From the NCBI GenBank assembly GCA_029938715.1, contig JAOZUK010000012.1, positions 1 through 57,322 on the forward strand: a DNA stretch of 57,322 bases, written 5' to 3'. A program made the translations under genes and the position numbers. Source of the stretch: Bacteroidales bacterium. GTDB taxonomy: Bacteria > Bacteroidota > Bacteroidia > Bacteroidales > GCA-2748055. The notes beneath the pieces were generated by a model. It worked only from the letters and a program-made list of their open reading frames with translations, ran no database searches and had not been told where the DNA came from. Shown here piece after piece: positions 16,541 to 26,279 of this stretch; position 1 is the first letter of the stretch; each line of letters starts with the position of its first letter.

Positions 16541-16574
16541 CTAGAACCTAAATTAACCATCAATTCTCAATGGG

Positions 16575-17078
16575 ATGATCAGAATCGGACTTCTCTCCGA
16601 TACACATGGATTTTTTGATCCGCGAATAAATGAACACTTCTCTGAGTGTGATGAGATATGGCATGCAGGAGACATAGGGAACTATGAAGTGATAAAAATG
16701 CTCTCAAGGATCGCTCCGGTTACCGCAGTGTACGGAAACATAGATGGTACCGATATACGTAAAAGGTACCCGGGTCACCAGCGATTGATAAGGGAGGGAT
16801 TAGACATCTGGATGACACATATTGGGGGGTACCCTGGCAACTACGATTATCGGGTTAAGTCGCTCATATACAGTAATCCACCCGGACTTTTTATTACAGG
16901 GCATTCGCATATCCTAAAAGTGATGCCAGATAAAAAGAATGGGTTTCTGCACATGAATCCAGGATCTGCAGGACGAAATGGGATGCACAAGTTCAGAACA
17001 TTGATACGTTTCGAGGTTGATCATGGAAAAATAGACAATGTGGATGTAATTGAGCTAGGACAACGTTCCCGCGGATAG
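16575..17078 (+). CDS. YfcE/MJ0936-type metallophosphoesterase
   Basis: A small calcineurin-like phosphoesterase of 167 residues with all metal-binding motifs in order: DTH (residues 9-11), GD (near 32-33, WHAGDIGN), GN (near 54-55, VYGNID), a single His in WMTHIGG, and GHSH near residues 111-114 followed by NPGSAG. Homologues hydrolyse phosphodiesters or phosphomonoesters; the natural substrate is unknown. I chose the ATG at 16575 because MIRIGLLSDTHG is the normal start; another ATG five bases upstream is out of frame. Confidence 0.9.
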   Translation: MIRIGLLSDTHGFFDPRINEHFSECDEIWHAGDIGNYEVIKMLSRIAPVTAVYGNIDGTDIRKRYPGHQRLIREGLDIWMTHIGGYPGNYDYRVKSLIYSNPPGLFITGHSHILKVMPDKKNGFLHMNPGSAGRNGMHKFRTLIRFEVDHGKIDNVDVIELGQRSRG

Positions 17079-17103
17079 GTTTGGTTATGCGTTCGGAATT
17101 CCG

Positions 17104-20100
17104 CTACTCTTCATATTCAAGGAACCTTTCAATAAAGAGATCAACCCTTCGCCTCGCTGCTAGGCTATATACATACTGAGCCTGTCCTACTTTGCCTCTC
17201 ACCCTTCTATCACTTTCTTTCAAATCAAAAACAATATTGTTAAACTCCCGGTTTGAGGAGAGAACCTGTAATCCACCAGGTGAATATCCAATATAATACC
17301 ATGTTCTATCATCCACCCTCAGATAGATATCAAATATATCACCTGAACCTCTCTCAACCATCTCAATATAGGCCTCCACCTTTTTATTAACCTGGATATC
17401 TCCAATATTGCCAATGCCAATTTTACCATTAAGCCTGAATGACTGGGCTTCCTGATTCCACTCCAGAGGTAAATCATTAAAGAAAATTGTATTCTTCAAT
17501 GCAGCCGGAATTTCAGCATAGGATCCTGTTAAACCCAGTTGCCGCTCCAGCGTACCGGCCTGTTCTCTTCCTAGCAAATCCCTCATTGCCAGCTGGTACC
17601 GGGGACTGGTTAAGTCAACTGGTTCCAGATCGGGCAGACTATCAATTTCCCTGCCCATTACCTGCAATGCATCCTCTGAAAATGGAAAATCAAGGCCCAG
17701 AATCAGATGCGTGGCAAATTTATCTTCGCCAACTTTGTGCAGTGCATTTCCGGTTGAAGTGATCCTAACCTGTCCATATTCCACCGTAAGATCGATAAGC
17801 CCCTCTCCATATACCTCGCAAGTAGAGGTTTCCAGAGAAAGGTAATTGCCTGGCAAGGTAGGATTTGTGATCTTATCGGGACTGGATATGATATATTTCT
17901 GTTGATCAGGGTCATATATTAAAACACCGGTGGCACCAGTGATATGTTTATCAAAATAGTCCTTCCGGCCAGAGAGAAATGCAGAATAGATATGTGTAGA
18001 ATCGCGGGTGATCATTGAGCCAGCAAACACCTTATTCAAATCCACATTCTGCATGGCTTCCGGAACAGGAATTTGGATAACTTCAGGATCAATGAACGAA
18101 GTAAACCTCAACCACTCTTTTCCTATGTTACAGTCATGCACAATCCGCGTTCCTCCGTCAAAAAGCAGATATGGATTTGATGCGGCAAGTGATACATCAC
18201 CCTGAAAATCAAAGAAAGGACTTAACATAAACACATCATCTTCAGCTATCTCACCTTTTGATTGACTCTGGGTAGTTGTATCTACCCAGATGTGATTAAA
18301 GTGAATTTTATAGGCATTGCCAAACGCATCGGCATAGTAGTAATCACCTGACCCGGTATAACTCATGGCTCCTTCCACTTCAACAGATGCATCAAATATG
18401 AGGTGCTGCCTGTTCTCCTGGTTGGCAAGCACTTTGGCATTCTCTAAAACATCCATTCTTGCCTGTGCACCAATGACCACCTCCCCCTCAAATGGGAAGA
18501 CAAAGGCATCGGCGACTTCTATAAATGGGACCTGACTTGCCTCTAACAGTCTGGTATTATAATTATAGGTAGCCACAGGAGCCACAAATGTTAGGCTATC
18601 CTGTTTTGGATGTTTTGAAATGTATACAGGACCGTTGGTTTTTAGTGAATCGATACCAATATCCACACTATTCTCAGGGAGCATCTTATTCTGAGACAGG
18701 GTCACCTGTGCGCTGTCCATAAACCAGGTTATTTGATCCAGCCTGGTCTCATAGAGGTTGTAAGGCAATTCGATCAATGTGGCATCCCCATTGGCCCTGA
18801 ATTCTCCTCGCCTTTCTTCCAGATCAATCTGAATATTCACATCGTTGGTCAGGAATGGGAATTCCTGCATGGATTTACCCTTCAATTGTACACCGGCAGA
18901 ATCTGCAAGAATTGCCATATGCCTATATCTGAATGAATCAGATTCCAGACGGGCTTCAGGAAGTGCCATCACGCCCTCACCTGAAAGCCCGGTGGGTCTG
19001 AGCGCCAGGTTACCCCCATGGAAGGTACTGTCATTGAAGATCCTGAAGCTTGCGTCAATCCTGGCCAGTCGCATCACTCCCATGTCGGGTATCAGTTTTA
19101 TTTCAGCAACCTCATTCTCTACAAATGGGTAACTTGTTTCCTCTTCCTTCTCCCTGATCAGGTAGCGCTGTGTGATGGCCATTAGAGAATCGGGATGCAT
19201 CATAAAACCATCCGACCATGCGGTTGAAGTTAGGTAATTGAATGTTCCAAAACCCTGCAGCCCTAAACTGCTCATTTCAATGTCATTATAAAAGGTTCCC
19301 AATCCACCATACAGAGGGAGTCCCTCCTCGGGTGTCTGCATATAGAATCCAAGTGAATTATCCTTCCTAAGTGTCATCTGCATCTGCAGTGGAGGTAGAA
19401 TTCCGGCTGAAATAAAGATTCCATCCGGTGAGATTGAGGATGGGCTGAAGTTATCCAGGCTGTCAATAACAAAAGGTTCCAGTTCAAAATAGAAATTATC
19501 ACGCTTATATACACCTCCCTGGATGTATTTGCTGTCGAAAAAGATATATGAACCCTTCTTACTTGTAAATGTGGGATACTGGGGATAATTCTCAAGCCCG
19601 GACTTATTCTGTGGATCATCGATAAGAAGCTCACCTGTCATATCTTCAATGACATTATCGATTCGAGCCAACATGGGCTCTCCGTACTGATTATACTCCC
19701 CGGTGTAGATGGATAACTGCAGTGAATCTATATTCTGAAGGCCTATCTTGAAATTGTCATAGTCGAAAAAGAAATTATGCCCGGTAAATCGAAACAAACC
19801 TGCATCAACAATACCATCGAACTGGAAACTTCTGTTTCGCTTCATCACAATGGTGTTCTCCCGTGGCACCAGTCGCACGTTCTGCGAATCACTGAGAAAA
19901 ATTACAGGAATCCCTGAAATGGTTAAATCCTGGGTTCGCAGATCCAGCCTGGCATTAGAAGCACCCTCGATCCGGGATGTAAACCTGATTACATCATAAT
20001 CCCTTTGCTTCATTGATGCTGTAATGTAGTCAAACAACTTCTGACGGAGGGTAACCAGATCTTTTTCATCATCGTAGAAGACAAATCCCAATTTCGACAA

Positions 20101-21558
20101 TCCCATCAGTAAATGGCGCACCTGATAATCCGAATAACCAATATAAGAGGCATAGTTAGGAACGGCAAAGGTTCTTCCTCCAAGCATATTTGAGTAGGTA
20201 TAGAGCTGAGCAAGCGGATGTACGTAGTCCATCCCCTGTAACTCCATGTAAAAATTGTAATCAAAATAGGTATTGGACTCAAAGGTTGCACGTCCCACAG
20301 ATGTACCCTGTAAAGCCTGGAAATCCATAAATGATTCCCCTCTGTTCCACAACAGCTCATCGAAATTCATATCGATGTTGTGGTAGGAGTTGGAATAGGG
20401 ACCCTTGGATTTATAGTCTTCCGATTTATTCAGCCTTAACTGGTCCTTGCCCACATCAAATGTAAGTACCAGGTCGGGATGAAAGATGGAGTCTCCTCCA
20501 AAAAAAATGGACACGGCGGCATTGGGTGAACGGATGAACCTCGCATTCATAGAGATCCTCTGCGTCTCAGCCCTTACACGCAGAGTATCATTGCTATAGA
20601 TCTTAAGTTCAGCAGGCTCACCTCCTACCCCGGAGCCCATAAGATTGGCTCCCTCAATTGAGAGCCCGCCCCTGAAATCAATACCTGGTATGAAATCATC
20701 TATTTCGTATGAATTCTTATAGGAGACAAATTGCGGATATTTAATGGACGCCAGGTCCTTTATCAATGTCACCTTATCCTCCAGTTTCCCCATTGCGATA
20801 CCCTCAAAAAGGGCCGGATAGTATAATTTCACAGAATCTGCTGAATAGCCTGGCGTTTTAAGGTTGATGCGAAACTGGTTTAATAATGCATACATTTCAG
20901 TTTCAGGCATACCTGCCCTCTCCCATGTAACTTTTCCCTGGATCCCATGCCATTCCAGAGCGAATGGATCAATGTAACCAGTGGCATTCATAATTTGAAT
21001 AAAATCCCTCCCCGAATAACAGGCCACAGTCACATCTTCGAAAAGAATCATCATGGTTTCGTCGGTAAAAAACCGAAAGGATGGGGTGGATACTTTCCAT
21101 GTGACAGAACTTGAGGTGTAGAAGATGTTATCCTCAAGCAATGAAAGGGATAAGGAGAGCCACTGATTTATGGTTTTAAGTAAAGCATTATGGCCATTTA
21201 GCAAGAGATTAAGTCCTTTAAGCCACTCCTCGTAGCCATGGGATATTTTATCTTCAAGAAAGAACTCCATCAGTACCCGCTGAAAGGTGATAAAATGAGG
21301 ACGAGGCCTGCACTTGCGGGCAAGTAACAGGTTAGATATATCAATAATTTCCATCCTTTTGTCAAATGAAAGAGAATCATATAAATGAATAAATCTTTCA
21401 AAATCAGGCACTTCAGAAGTCTCGAGCGATGTTCCTGTAAATGTGATGAGTTCTGAAACATACAACCCTGTATCTCTTGAAAACTCTCGAATGGTCTGGC
21501 TCCGGACAGAAACTGTCAGAACAATCAAGATTACCAGGGTTAAAAATGTTTGTCTCAT
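17104..21558 (-). CDS. very large exported protein of unknown function
   Basis: I do not recognise this 1484-residue protein. It has a signal peptide (LTLVILIVLTVSVRSQ, cleavage before Gln or Thr), a helical N-terminal part up to about residue 250, and then over 1100 residues of beta-rich sequence with no transmembrane segment. Stretches around residues 530-640 (LDLRTQDLTISGIPVIFLSDSQ and onward) and 830-960 resemble the stacked strands of OstA/LptA or TamB-like folds, but this is impression, not a match. It ends in a charged segment with no sorting domain of the type IX system. It follows tpiA by 88 nt on the same strand in the tmk-DoxX-tpiA group. Confidence 0.85.
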   Translation of the reverse strand: MRQTFLTLVILIVLTVSVRSQTIREFSRDTGLYVSELITFTGTSLETSEVPDFERFIHLYDSLSFDKRMEIIDISNLLLARKCRPRPHFITFQRVLMEFFLEDKISHGYEEWLKGLNLLLNGHNALLKTINQWLSLSLSLLEDNIFYTSSSVTWKVSTPSFRFFTDETMMILFEDVTVACYSGRDFIQIMNATGYIDPFALEWHGIQGKVTWERAGMPETEMYALLNQFRINLKTPGYSADSVKLYYPALFEGIAMGKLEDKVTLIKDLASIKYPQFVSYKNSYEIDDFIPGIDFRGGLSIEGANLMGSGVGGEPAELKIYSNDTLRVRAETQRISMNARFIRSPNAAVSIFFGGDSIFHPDLVLTFDVGKDQLRLNKSEDYKSKGPYSNSYHNIDMNFDELLWNRGESFMDFQALQGTSVGRATFESNTYFDYNFYMELQGMDYVHPLAQLYTYSNMLGGRTFAVPNYASYIGYSDYQVRHLLMGLSKLGFVFYDDEKDLVTLRQKLFDYITASMKQRDYDVIRFTSRIEGASNARLDLRTQDLTISGIPVIFLSDSQNVRLVPRENTIVMKRNRSFQFDGIVDAGLFRFTGHNFFFDYDNFKIGLQNIDSLQLSIYTGEYNQYGEPMLARIDNVIEDMTGELLIDDPQNKSGLENYPQYPTFTSKKGSYIFFDSKYIQGGVYKRDNFYFELEPFVIDSLDNFSPSSISPDGIFISAGILPPLQMQMTLRKDNSLGFYMQTPEEGLPLYGGLGTFYNDIEMSSLGLQGFGTFNYLTSTAWSDGFMMHPDSLMAITQRYLIREKEEETSYPFVENEVAEIKLIPDMGVMRLARIDASFRIFNDSTFHGGNLALRPTGLSGEGVMALPEARLESDSFRYRHMAILADSAGVQLKGKSMQEFPFLTNDVNIQIDLEERRGEFRANGDATLIELPYNLYETRLDQITWFMDSAQVTLSQNKMLPENSVDIGIDSLKTNGPVYISKHPKQDSLTFVAPVATYNYNTRLLEASQVPFIEVADAFVFPFEGEVVIGAQARMDVLENAKVLANQENRQHLIFDASVEVEGAMSYTGSGDYYYADAFGNAYKIHFNHIWVDTTTQSQSKGEIAEDDVFMLSPFFDFQGDVSLAASNPYLLFDGGTRIVHDCNIGKEWLRFTSFIDPEVIQIPVPEAMQNVDLNKVFAGSMITRDSTHIYSAFLSGRKDYFDKHITGATGVLIYDPDQQKYIISSPDKITNPTLPGNYLSLETSTCEVYGEGLIDLTVEYGQVRITSTGNALHKVGEDKFATHLILGLDFPFSEDALQVMGREIDSLPDLEPVDLTSPRYQLAMRDLLGREQAGTLERQLGLTGSYAEIPAALKNTIFFNDLPLEWNQEAQSFRLNGKIGIGNIGDIQVNKKVEAYIEMVERGSGDIFDIYLRVDDRTWYYIGYSPGGLQVLSSNREFNNIVFDLKESDRRVRGKVGQAQYVYSLAARRRVDLFIERFLEYEE

Positions 21559-21646
21559 TTCTCCTGAAGCATCAACCTACTATTTAACAAACGAGAGAGA
21601 TCCAATTGGAATCCTCCATGGTATGCCATAAAATCGGCTTTTAAGC

Positions 21647-22396
21647 CTAATAAGCATTTACAATAGCCAGAAAATCTTCAGCTTTTAGTGCTGCACCACC
21701 AATAAGGCCGCCGTCCACATCAGGGTTGGCAAATAATTCAGCAGCATTGGAAGGTTTGCAACTCCCTCCATAAAGGATGGTCATATCCTCTGCAACCTGT
21801 TCACTAAACAGGTCGATGAGCAGATCTCTAATGAATTTATGCATCTCCTGAGCCTGATCAGGGGAGGCTACCACACCCGTTCCAATGGCCCAAACTGGCT
21901 CATATGCAATCACTACCTTGCCCATCTCATCAATTGTAATATCTTTAAGCCCAACTGCGAGCTGCTCCCTTATCACATCAAACAGTTTACCTGCTTCACG
22001 TTCTTCCAGTAACTCACCACAGCAGAAAATGGGTTTCAAACCGGTCGACAGGGCAAGCTTCATCTTCTTATTTAGCAGCTCATTGTCCTCATTATATATG
22101 GAGCGACGCTCTGAATGACCAATAATTACATACTCAGCGCCGGTCGAAAGAAGCATTTCAGGTGAAATATCTCCGGTAAATGCTCCTAAGGCCTCTGAAG
22201 CACAGTTCTGAGCACTAAGTTTAACATCGTCTATCAGTTCATTTACTTTACTCAGGTGAGTATAAGGAGGAGCGATGATTACCAAAGCATCACTTGTTTT
22301 CTCTTTTTCAAGTTTTTCAACGGCCTGAGCCAGCTCCATTCCGTCTTTTAGGGTGGTATTCATTTTCCAGTTCCCGGCAACAATTTTCTTTCTCAT
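21647..22396 (-). CDS. tpiA: triosephosphate isomerase
   Basis: Interconverts dihydroxyacetone phosphate and glyceraldehyde 3-phosphate in glycolysis and gluconeogenesis. The 249-residue barrel has the substrate-binding GNWKMN near the N-terminus with the catalytic Lys, the electrophilic His in IIGHSERR near residue 97, the catalytic Glu in AYEPVWAIGTG near residue 167, and the phosphate loops LYGGS and GGLIGGAAL. Length is canonical. It lies 68 nt after the DoxX gene on the same strand. In the Bacteroides species I know, a DoxX gene of the same kind also precedes tpiA. Confidence 0.97.
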   Translation of the reverse strand: MRKKIVAGNWKMNTTLKDGMELAQAVEKLEKEKTSDALVIIAPPYTHLSKVNELIDDVKLSAQNCASEALGAFTGDISPEMLLSTGAEYVIIGHSERRSIYNEDNELLNKKMKLALSTGLKPIFCCGELLEEREAGKLFDVIREQLAVGLKDITIDEMGKVVIAYEPVWAIGTGVVASPDQAQEMHKFIRDLLIDLFSEQVAEDMTILYGGSCKPSNAAELFANPDVDGGLIGGAALKAEDFLAIVNAY

Positions 22397-22464
22397 TTTA
22401 ATCTTGATTATTTATTATAGTAATTAAAAATAGTAATTTATCTGTGGGGTATACAATGGTCAAT

Positions 22465-23817
22465 CTATACTTTTGCAGGTGAAACATATTGGGTCAGAAG
22501 GAGCAGGATTAGCATTCCCATAATAAAGGCAATGGTAGCTCTTCGCTCCCCTGCCTTCGCACCCTGCTTAAATAGTAGTTCAGGCAGGAACCGGTCAAAA
22601 TCCACCACATCAAAAGAAAACTCCTCATAAACTCCTGCTTCCATAAGCAGCTGAGCTTCTTCATCCACCGGTGCCGATGCATTACCGACCAATTCCGACC
22701 ACTCCGGATCAAGATCCTCAATGGCCGGGAAATCGCTGTTTCCCCATTTTCCGAGAATAATCCCATTTTTAAGGAGTAGAAAACCCGGGTTGGAGCGAAC
22801 AACGGTTTTAAGCATGATCTCATCTGCTGCATAAAAACCATATCCAAGATTAAGAGCTGAGGAGATGGATTCCACCTCTGCCGAAGGAGTGGCCGTTACC
22901 GCGTAAAATGTAAAGTCATCGGCCAGGATTTCAAGCTGCGACCAGCCCCTTGCAATCTGAAGTGCAGAGTGATCTGATTTGGAAAGGTTATAACTGATCA
23001 TCATCAGGCTGTAATTCTTATCCGCCAGAATCTCATCTGCCAGGTTGGTACCATCCGCATCCATGACGGCAAAATCGTGAATGGGAGCCTCAAAACCTTT
23101 TTTAATCAGCTTTGAATCACTACTTTCAAACTCCCACATAAGGGTATCCTTGGGGTAATTCTCCATGGTAAAGGACTCAGATTTCCCGGTCTTCTTATTT
23201 TTATAGACCAGGGTGGTTTCATATTCATCCTGAGGCGCCCCCTCCGGGACCACCATCTCCTCGGCAATAACCGTTCCCACATCATAAGGTCTGAAATCGA
23301 TCAATGGGATATGCCTGTAATTCCACAGGGAGAAGCTGGAAGCCATCAGAAACAATCCAGCAATAACAATCCACTCTCCGACCCTGTGGTCCGATTCATC
23401 CTCCGCTTTCCTCTGAAAATAGAGTAGCAGTACAAACACCATCAGCACCATATTTTTAAAGAAGGTTTGCCAGTTGGTCAGAATCAGCGCATCCCCAAAA
23501 CAGCCACAATCTGAAACCGGATTAAAAATGGCCAGAATAAATGTGAGAAGGGTGAAGAAAGACATGAACCACATCAAAACCAGGAAAACAACCCTTCTGC
23601 GGTAACCTAAAATCAGAACGATTCCAAGAACCAGTTCAAATGCCGCAAGAAATATTCCCAACGGCAGGGCAGTAAATTCCAGGAATCCAAGCTTGAATGC
23701 ATAGAAATAGTCTCCAAGTTTATAGGCCGATCCAAGGGGATCCACTATTTTAACAAATCCACTGAAAATGAAAACAATCCCAAGGATCATCCGACTTAAA
23801 AGTCTGATATACTTCAT
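22465..23817 (-). CDS. DoxX/MauE-like membrane protein with C-terminal thioredoxin-like region (BT_3928 type)
   Basis: The 450-residue product has four N-terminal transmembrane segments (residues about 5-130) in a DoxX-like arrangement, with the motif DCGCFGDAL between the third and fourth helices that is typical of the MauE/DoxX-like branch. A further hydrophobic segment follows at about 147-163. The remainder is a soluble domain with a thioredoxin-like pattern (MMISYNLSKSDHSALQIARGWSQLE) but no CxxC, and a last hydrophobic segment lies at the C-terminus. The role is unknown; a redox function in the envelope is plausible. Its ATG overlaps the tmk stop by 4 nt. Confidence 0.85.
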   Translation of the reverse strand: MKYIRLLSRMILGIVFIFSGFVKIVDPLGSAYKLGDYFYAFKLGFLEFTALPLGIFLAAFELVLGIVLILGYRRRVVFLVLMWFMSFFTLLTFILAIFNPVSDCGCFGDALILTNWQTFFKNMVLMVFVLLLYFQRKAEDESDHRVGEWIVIAGLFLMASSFSLWNYRHIPLIDFRPYDVGTVIAEEMVVPEGAPQDEYETTLVYKNKKTGKSESFTMENYPKDTLMWEFESSDSKLIKKGFEAPIHDFAVMDADGTNLADEILADKNYSLMMISYNLSKSDHSALQIARGWSQLEILADDFTFYAVTATPSAEVESISSALNLGYGFYAADEIMLKTVVRSNPGFLLLKNGIILGKWGNSDFPAIEDLDPEWSELVGNASAPVDEEAQLLMEAGVYEEFSFDVVDFDRFLPELLFKQGAKAGERRATIAFIMGMLILLLLTQYVSPAKV

Positions 23818-24494
23818 CTTTCTAGTTCAACATATTTTATGATCTGCTTAGAAATGGCATTGGGGGAGAGCATCTGTCCGTGGCTATCCATACAGTCAAT
23901 CAACTCAAGGTCATTTACATGCATGTGAAGGTTCAGATAGACTTGTCTGACCTTTTCCTGAAAATCCATGTTCTCTTCATGAATATCACGCTCTCCTTTA
24001 AGGTAAGCCCGGTCATCTCCGTCACGCTCTTTATTTAATTGTTTCATAGTGAACTCAAAGGGTACATTTAAATAGAGGTTTATATCAGGCCTGGGAAGAT
24101 GATTGTGCTCAAACTCAAACTGAAGGATCCAGTCCCTTAGTTCTTCTCTCTCATTGGTGATGTTAAGCTTGGCACATTGAAAAGCAATATTGGAATATAC
24201 ATAACGGTCTACAATCACCAGGTATCCGTCATCCATCCACCCTCTGATCTGGGAAGCAGCATCGGTCCTGTCTCCTGCAAAGATAAGTGCCACCAGGTAT
24301 GGATCCACCTGGTCATTGGATCCCATCTCTCCCCTTAGGAACCTGGCGATCAATCTTCCATAAATTCCCTCTTCCAATCGTGGAAAGTGCAGATATTTGA
24401 AGGGTATGGCTTTTTTTTGCAGGTATTCCCTCAAAAGATTCAGTTGGGTAGACTTACCCGAACCATCCAATCCCTCAATGACAAAGAAGCCCAT
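23814..24494 (-). CDS. tmk: thymidylate kinase
   Basis: Phosphorylates dTMP to dTDP in the cytoplasm. The 226-residue protein starts MGFFVIEGLDGSGKSTQ with the P-loop at residues 8-16. It carries the DRY motif (VDRYVYSNIAFQ, near residue 96) and the substrate-binding GDRTDAA segment. The lid region carries RDGDDRAY. It is slightly longer than the bacterial norm (about 210), as in other Bacteroidota thymidylate kinases. First gene of the tmk-DoxX-tpiA-large-protein group and divergent from folP across 80 nt that hold possible -7 elements for both directions. Confidence 0.93.
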   Translation of the reverse strand: MGFFVIEGLDGSGKSTQLNLLREYLQKKAIPFKYLHFPRLEEGIYGRLIARFLRGEMGSNDQVDPYLVALIFAGDRTDAASQIRGWMDDGYLVIVDRYVYSNIAFQCAKLNITNEREELRDWILQFEFEHNHLPRPDINLYLNVPFEFTMKQLNKERDGDDRAYLKGERDIHEENMDFQEKVRQVYLNLHMHVNDLELIDCMDSHGQMLSPNAISKQIIKYVELER

Positions 24495-24518
24495 GAAACT
24501 GTTTTGGATTATTTAATG

Positions 24519-24526
24519 TATTTTTG
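24519..24526 (+). promoter_or_regulatory. possible -7 element for folP
   Basis: TATTTTTG matches the Bacteroidota -7 consensus TAnnTTTG fully, 48 nt before the folP ATG. There is no -33 TTTG at the usual distance. Confidence 0.3.
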
Positions 24527-24536
24527 ATTCAGTTTC

Positions 24537-24544
24537 CAAACTTA
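24537..24544 (-). promoter_or_regulatory. possible -7 element for tmk
   Basis: TAAGTTTG on the minus strand matches TAnnTTTG fully, about 42 nt before the tmk ATG. A -33 element is not clear. Confidence 0.33.
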
Positions 24545-24574
24545 CAAAATATCAATTCAACCTATTGAAAATAG

Positions 24575-25462
24575 ATGAAGAACTTCTTCACATCCCGACC
24601 ACTCTTTTCAAGGAACTTATCTATTAATATCAATGGCCAGATTATGGACCTTTCCGTTCCGCGGGTCATGGGCATTATCAATACCACTCCAGATTCGTTT
24701 TACCAAGGGAGCCAGATCCCCGAACCTGCCAGGGCAGTGGAAACTGCAAGAGAAATGATAAACAGTGGCGCAGCCATTCTGGACATTGGGGCCGTCTCTT
24801 CAAGACCCGGAGCAGAAGAGGTCTCACAGGAGGAAGAATTAAACAGATTATCGCCTGTCCTTGAAGCATTGAGAAATGAATTTCCCGATTTCCCCCTATC
24901 GGTGGATACCTGGAGGTCAGAGGTAGCCAGAGCTGTACACCAGCAATTTAGAGTATGTATGATCAATGATATTTCGGCAGGCAGGTTTGACTCAAAAATG
25001 TTTTCAACCATATCGGAACTGGGGATACCCTATGTAATGATGCATATGCAGGGAACACCGGAAAACATGCAGGACTCCCCTGATTATGAAAATGTCATCG
25101 ACGAGCTTTTGCAATTTTTCGGAGAAAGGGTGCATATGCTTCGTAAACGTGGAGTAAATGACATTATTATAGATCCGGGATTCGGCTTTGGGAAAACCAT
25201 TGAGCAGAATTACAGACTGCTCCATTATCTGGATTCTTTTCAAATGATGGAACTGCCCCTGATGGTTGGAATTTCCCGTAAATCAATGATATACAAGACG
25301 CTTGACCTGGAACCAGGCGAAGCTCTGAACGGAACTACCGCCTCTCATATGGCAGCTCTTTTAAAAGGCGCCTCTCTCCTGAGGGTTCATGATGTGAAGG
25401 AGGCCGTGGAAACAGTGAAGATCTTTCAACAGATTGTGGAAAGCCGCTCAAATAAGGTGTGA
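24575..25462 (+). CDS. folP: dihydropteroate synthase
   Basis: Joins p-aminobenzoate to the pterin diphosphate in folate synthesis. The 295-residue barrel has the first loop VMGIINTTPDSFYQG with the phosphate-binding Asn, then the GAAILDIGAVSSRPGA segment, SVDTW, MINDIS, the HMQGTPENMQ loop, DPGFGFGKT near residue 207, GISRKSMI near 235 and the C-terminal LLRVHDVKEAV. All expected catalytic positions are present. It is followed 34 nt later by cdaA; this pairing recurs in Bacteroidota genomes. Confidence 0.96.
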   Translation: MKNFFTSRPLFSRNLSININGQIMDLSVPRVMGIINTTPDSFYQGSQIPEPARAVETAREMINSGAAILDIGAVSSRPGAEEVSQEEELNRLSPVLEALRNEFPDFPLSVDTWRSEVARAVHQQFRVCMINDISAGRFDSKMFSTISELGIPYVMMHMQGTPENMQDSPDYENVIDELLQFFGERVHMLRKRGVNDIIIDPGFGFGKTIEQNYRLLHYLDSFQMMELPLMVGISRKSMIYKTLDLEPGEALNGTTASHMAALLKGASLLRVHDVKEAVETVKIFQQIVESRSNKV

Positions 25463-25472
25463 CTTCTTTTAC

Positions 25473-25480
25473 TAAATTTG
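25473..25480 (+). promoter_or_regulatory. possible internal -7 element before cdaA
   Basis: TAAATTTG is a full match to TAnnTTTG and ends 16 nt before the cdaA ATG, so cdaA may have its own promoter in the folP-cdaA spacer. No -33 element is visible, and the match could be chance. Confidence 0.3.
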
Positions 25481-25496
25481 GCAACAGATCTCACTT

Positions 25497-26276
25497 ATGC
25501 ATACTGCATTTATACATATCCGCCTGCTCGACGCGATCGACATCATCCTGGTAGCTATTCTTCTCTACCAGCTCTATATGCTTATAAGAGGGACTGTAGC
25601 ATACAGCATTACCATGGGGATTGGCATCATTTATATCTTCTGGTGGGCAGTCAGGGCCTTGAAAATGGAGTTGCTAAGCAGCATCCTGGGTTCCTTCCTC
25701 GGTGTTGGAGTTATCGCATTGATTATCGTATTTCAACAGGAGATCAGACGGTTTCTTATCTTTCTTGGGTCCAGGTATATGGATGGGAACCGGATTAGTA
25801 TTGAGAAGATTCTTAATCTGCGTTTTGAAACCAAATCACAGGTAAAAATCCGTTCTATACTAAAGGCGGTTATGCAATTCTCCCAGGAAAAGACAGGTGC
25901 TCTAATTGTAATCAGAAAAAAATCCAATCTGGATATGTACGCCGAGACCGGCGATGTACTGAATGCAGAAACATCCAGCAGGCTCTTTTCCAGCATTTTC
26001 AATAAAACCAGTCCACTTCATGACGGGGCAGTTATCGTGGAAAATGATAAAGTAAAGGCAGCCAGGGTTATCCTTCCGGTAACAGACCAGCAGGACCTTC
26101 CTCCGGAATATGGTTTGCGGCATCGTGCCGGTTTAGGAATCTCAGAGGTAACCGACTCCCTGGTGGTGATAGTTTCAGAAGAAACAGGTCAAATCTCTCT
26201 GTCAGAAAATGGAATACTACAAATGAACATCTCCCCTAAAGTGCTTAGGCAGAAACTAGAAGAAGATTTCGGGTAA
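25497..26276 (+). CDS. cdaA: diadenylate cyclase (c-di-AMP synthase)
   Basis: Makes cyclic di-AMP from two ATP at the membrane. Three transmembrane helices occupy residues about 8-80, followed by a short coiled linker (QQEIRRFLIFLG). The DisA_N domain spans about 105-245 with the signature DGAVIV near residue 178 and RHRAGLGISE near residue 206, both needed for catalysis in characterised enzymes, and the later SEETGQISLS segment. Length (259) fits CdaA. It probably controls osmotic or cell-wall homeostasis; no receptor or phosphodiesterase gene is in the window. Convergent with plsY, with 3 nt between the stops. Confidence 0.94.
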   Translation: MHTAFIHIRLLDAIDIILVAILLYQLYMLIRGTVAYSITMGIGIIYIFWWAVRALKMELLSSILGSFLGVGVIALIIVFQQEIRRFLIFLGSRYMDGNRISIEKILNLRFETKSQVKIRSILKAVMQFSQEKTGALIVIRKKSNLDMYAETGDVLNAETSSRLFSSIFNKTSPLHDGAVIVENDKVKAARVILPVTDQQDLPPEYGLRHRAGLGISEVTDSLVVIVSEETGQISLSENGILQMNISPKVLRQKLEEDFG

Positions 26277-26279
26277 GCA

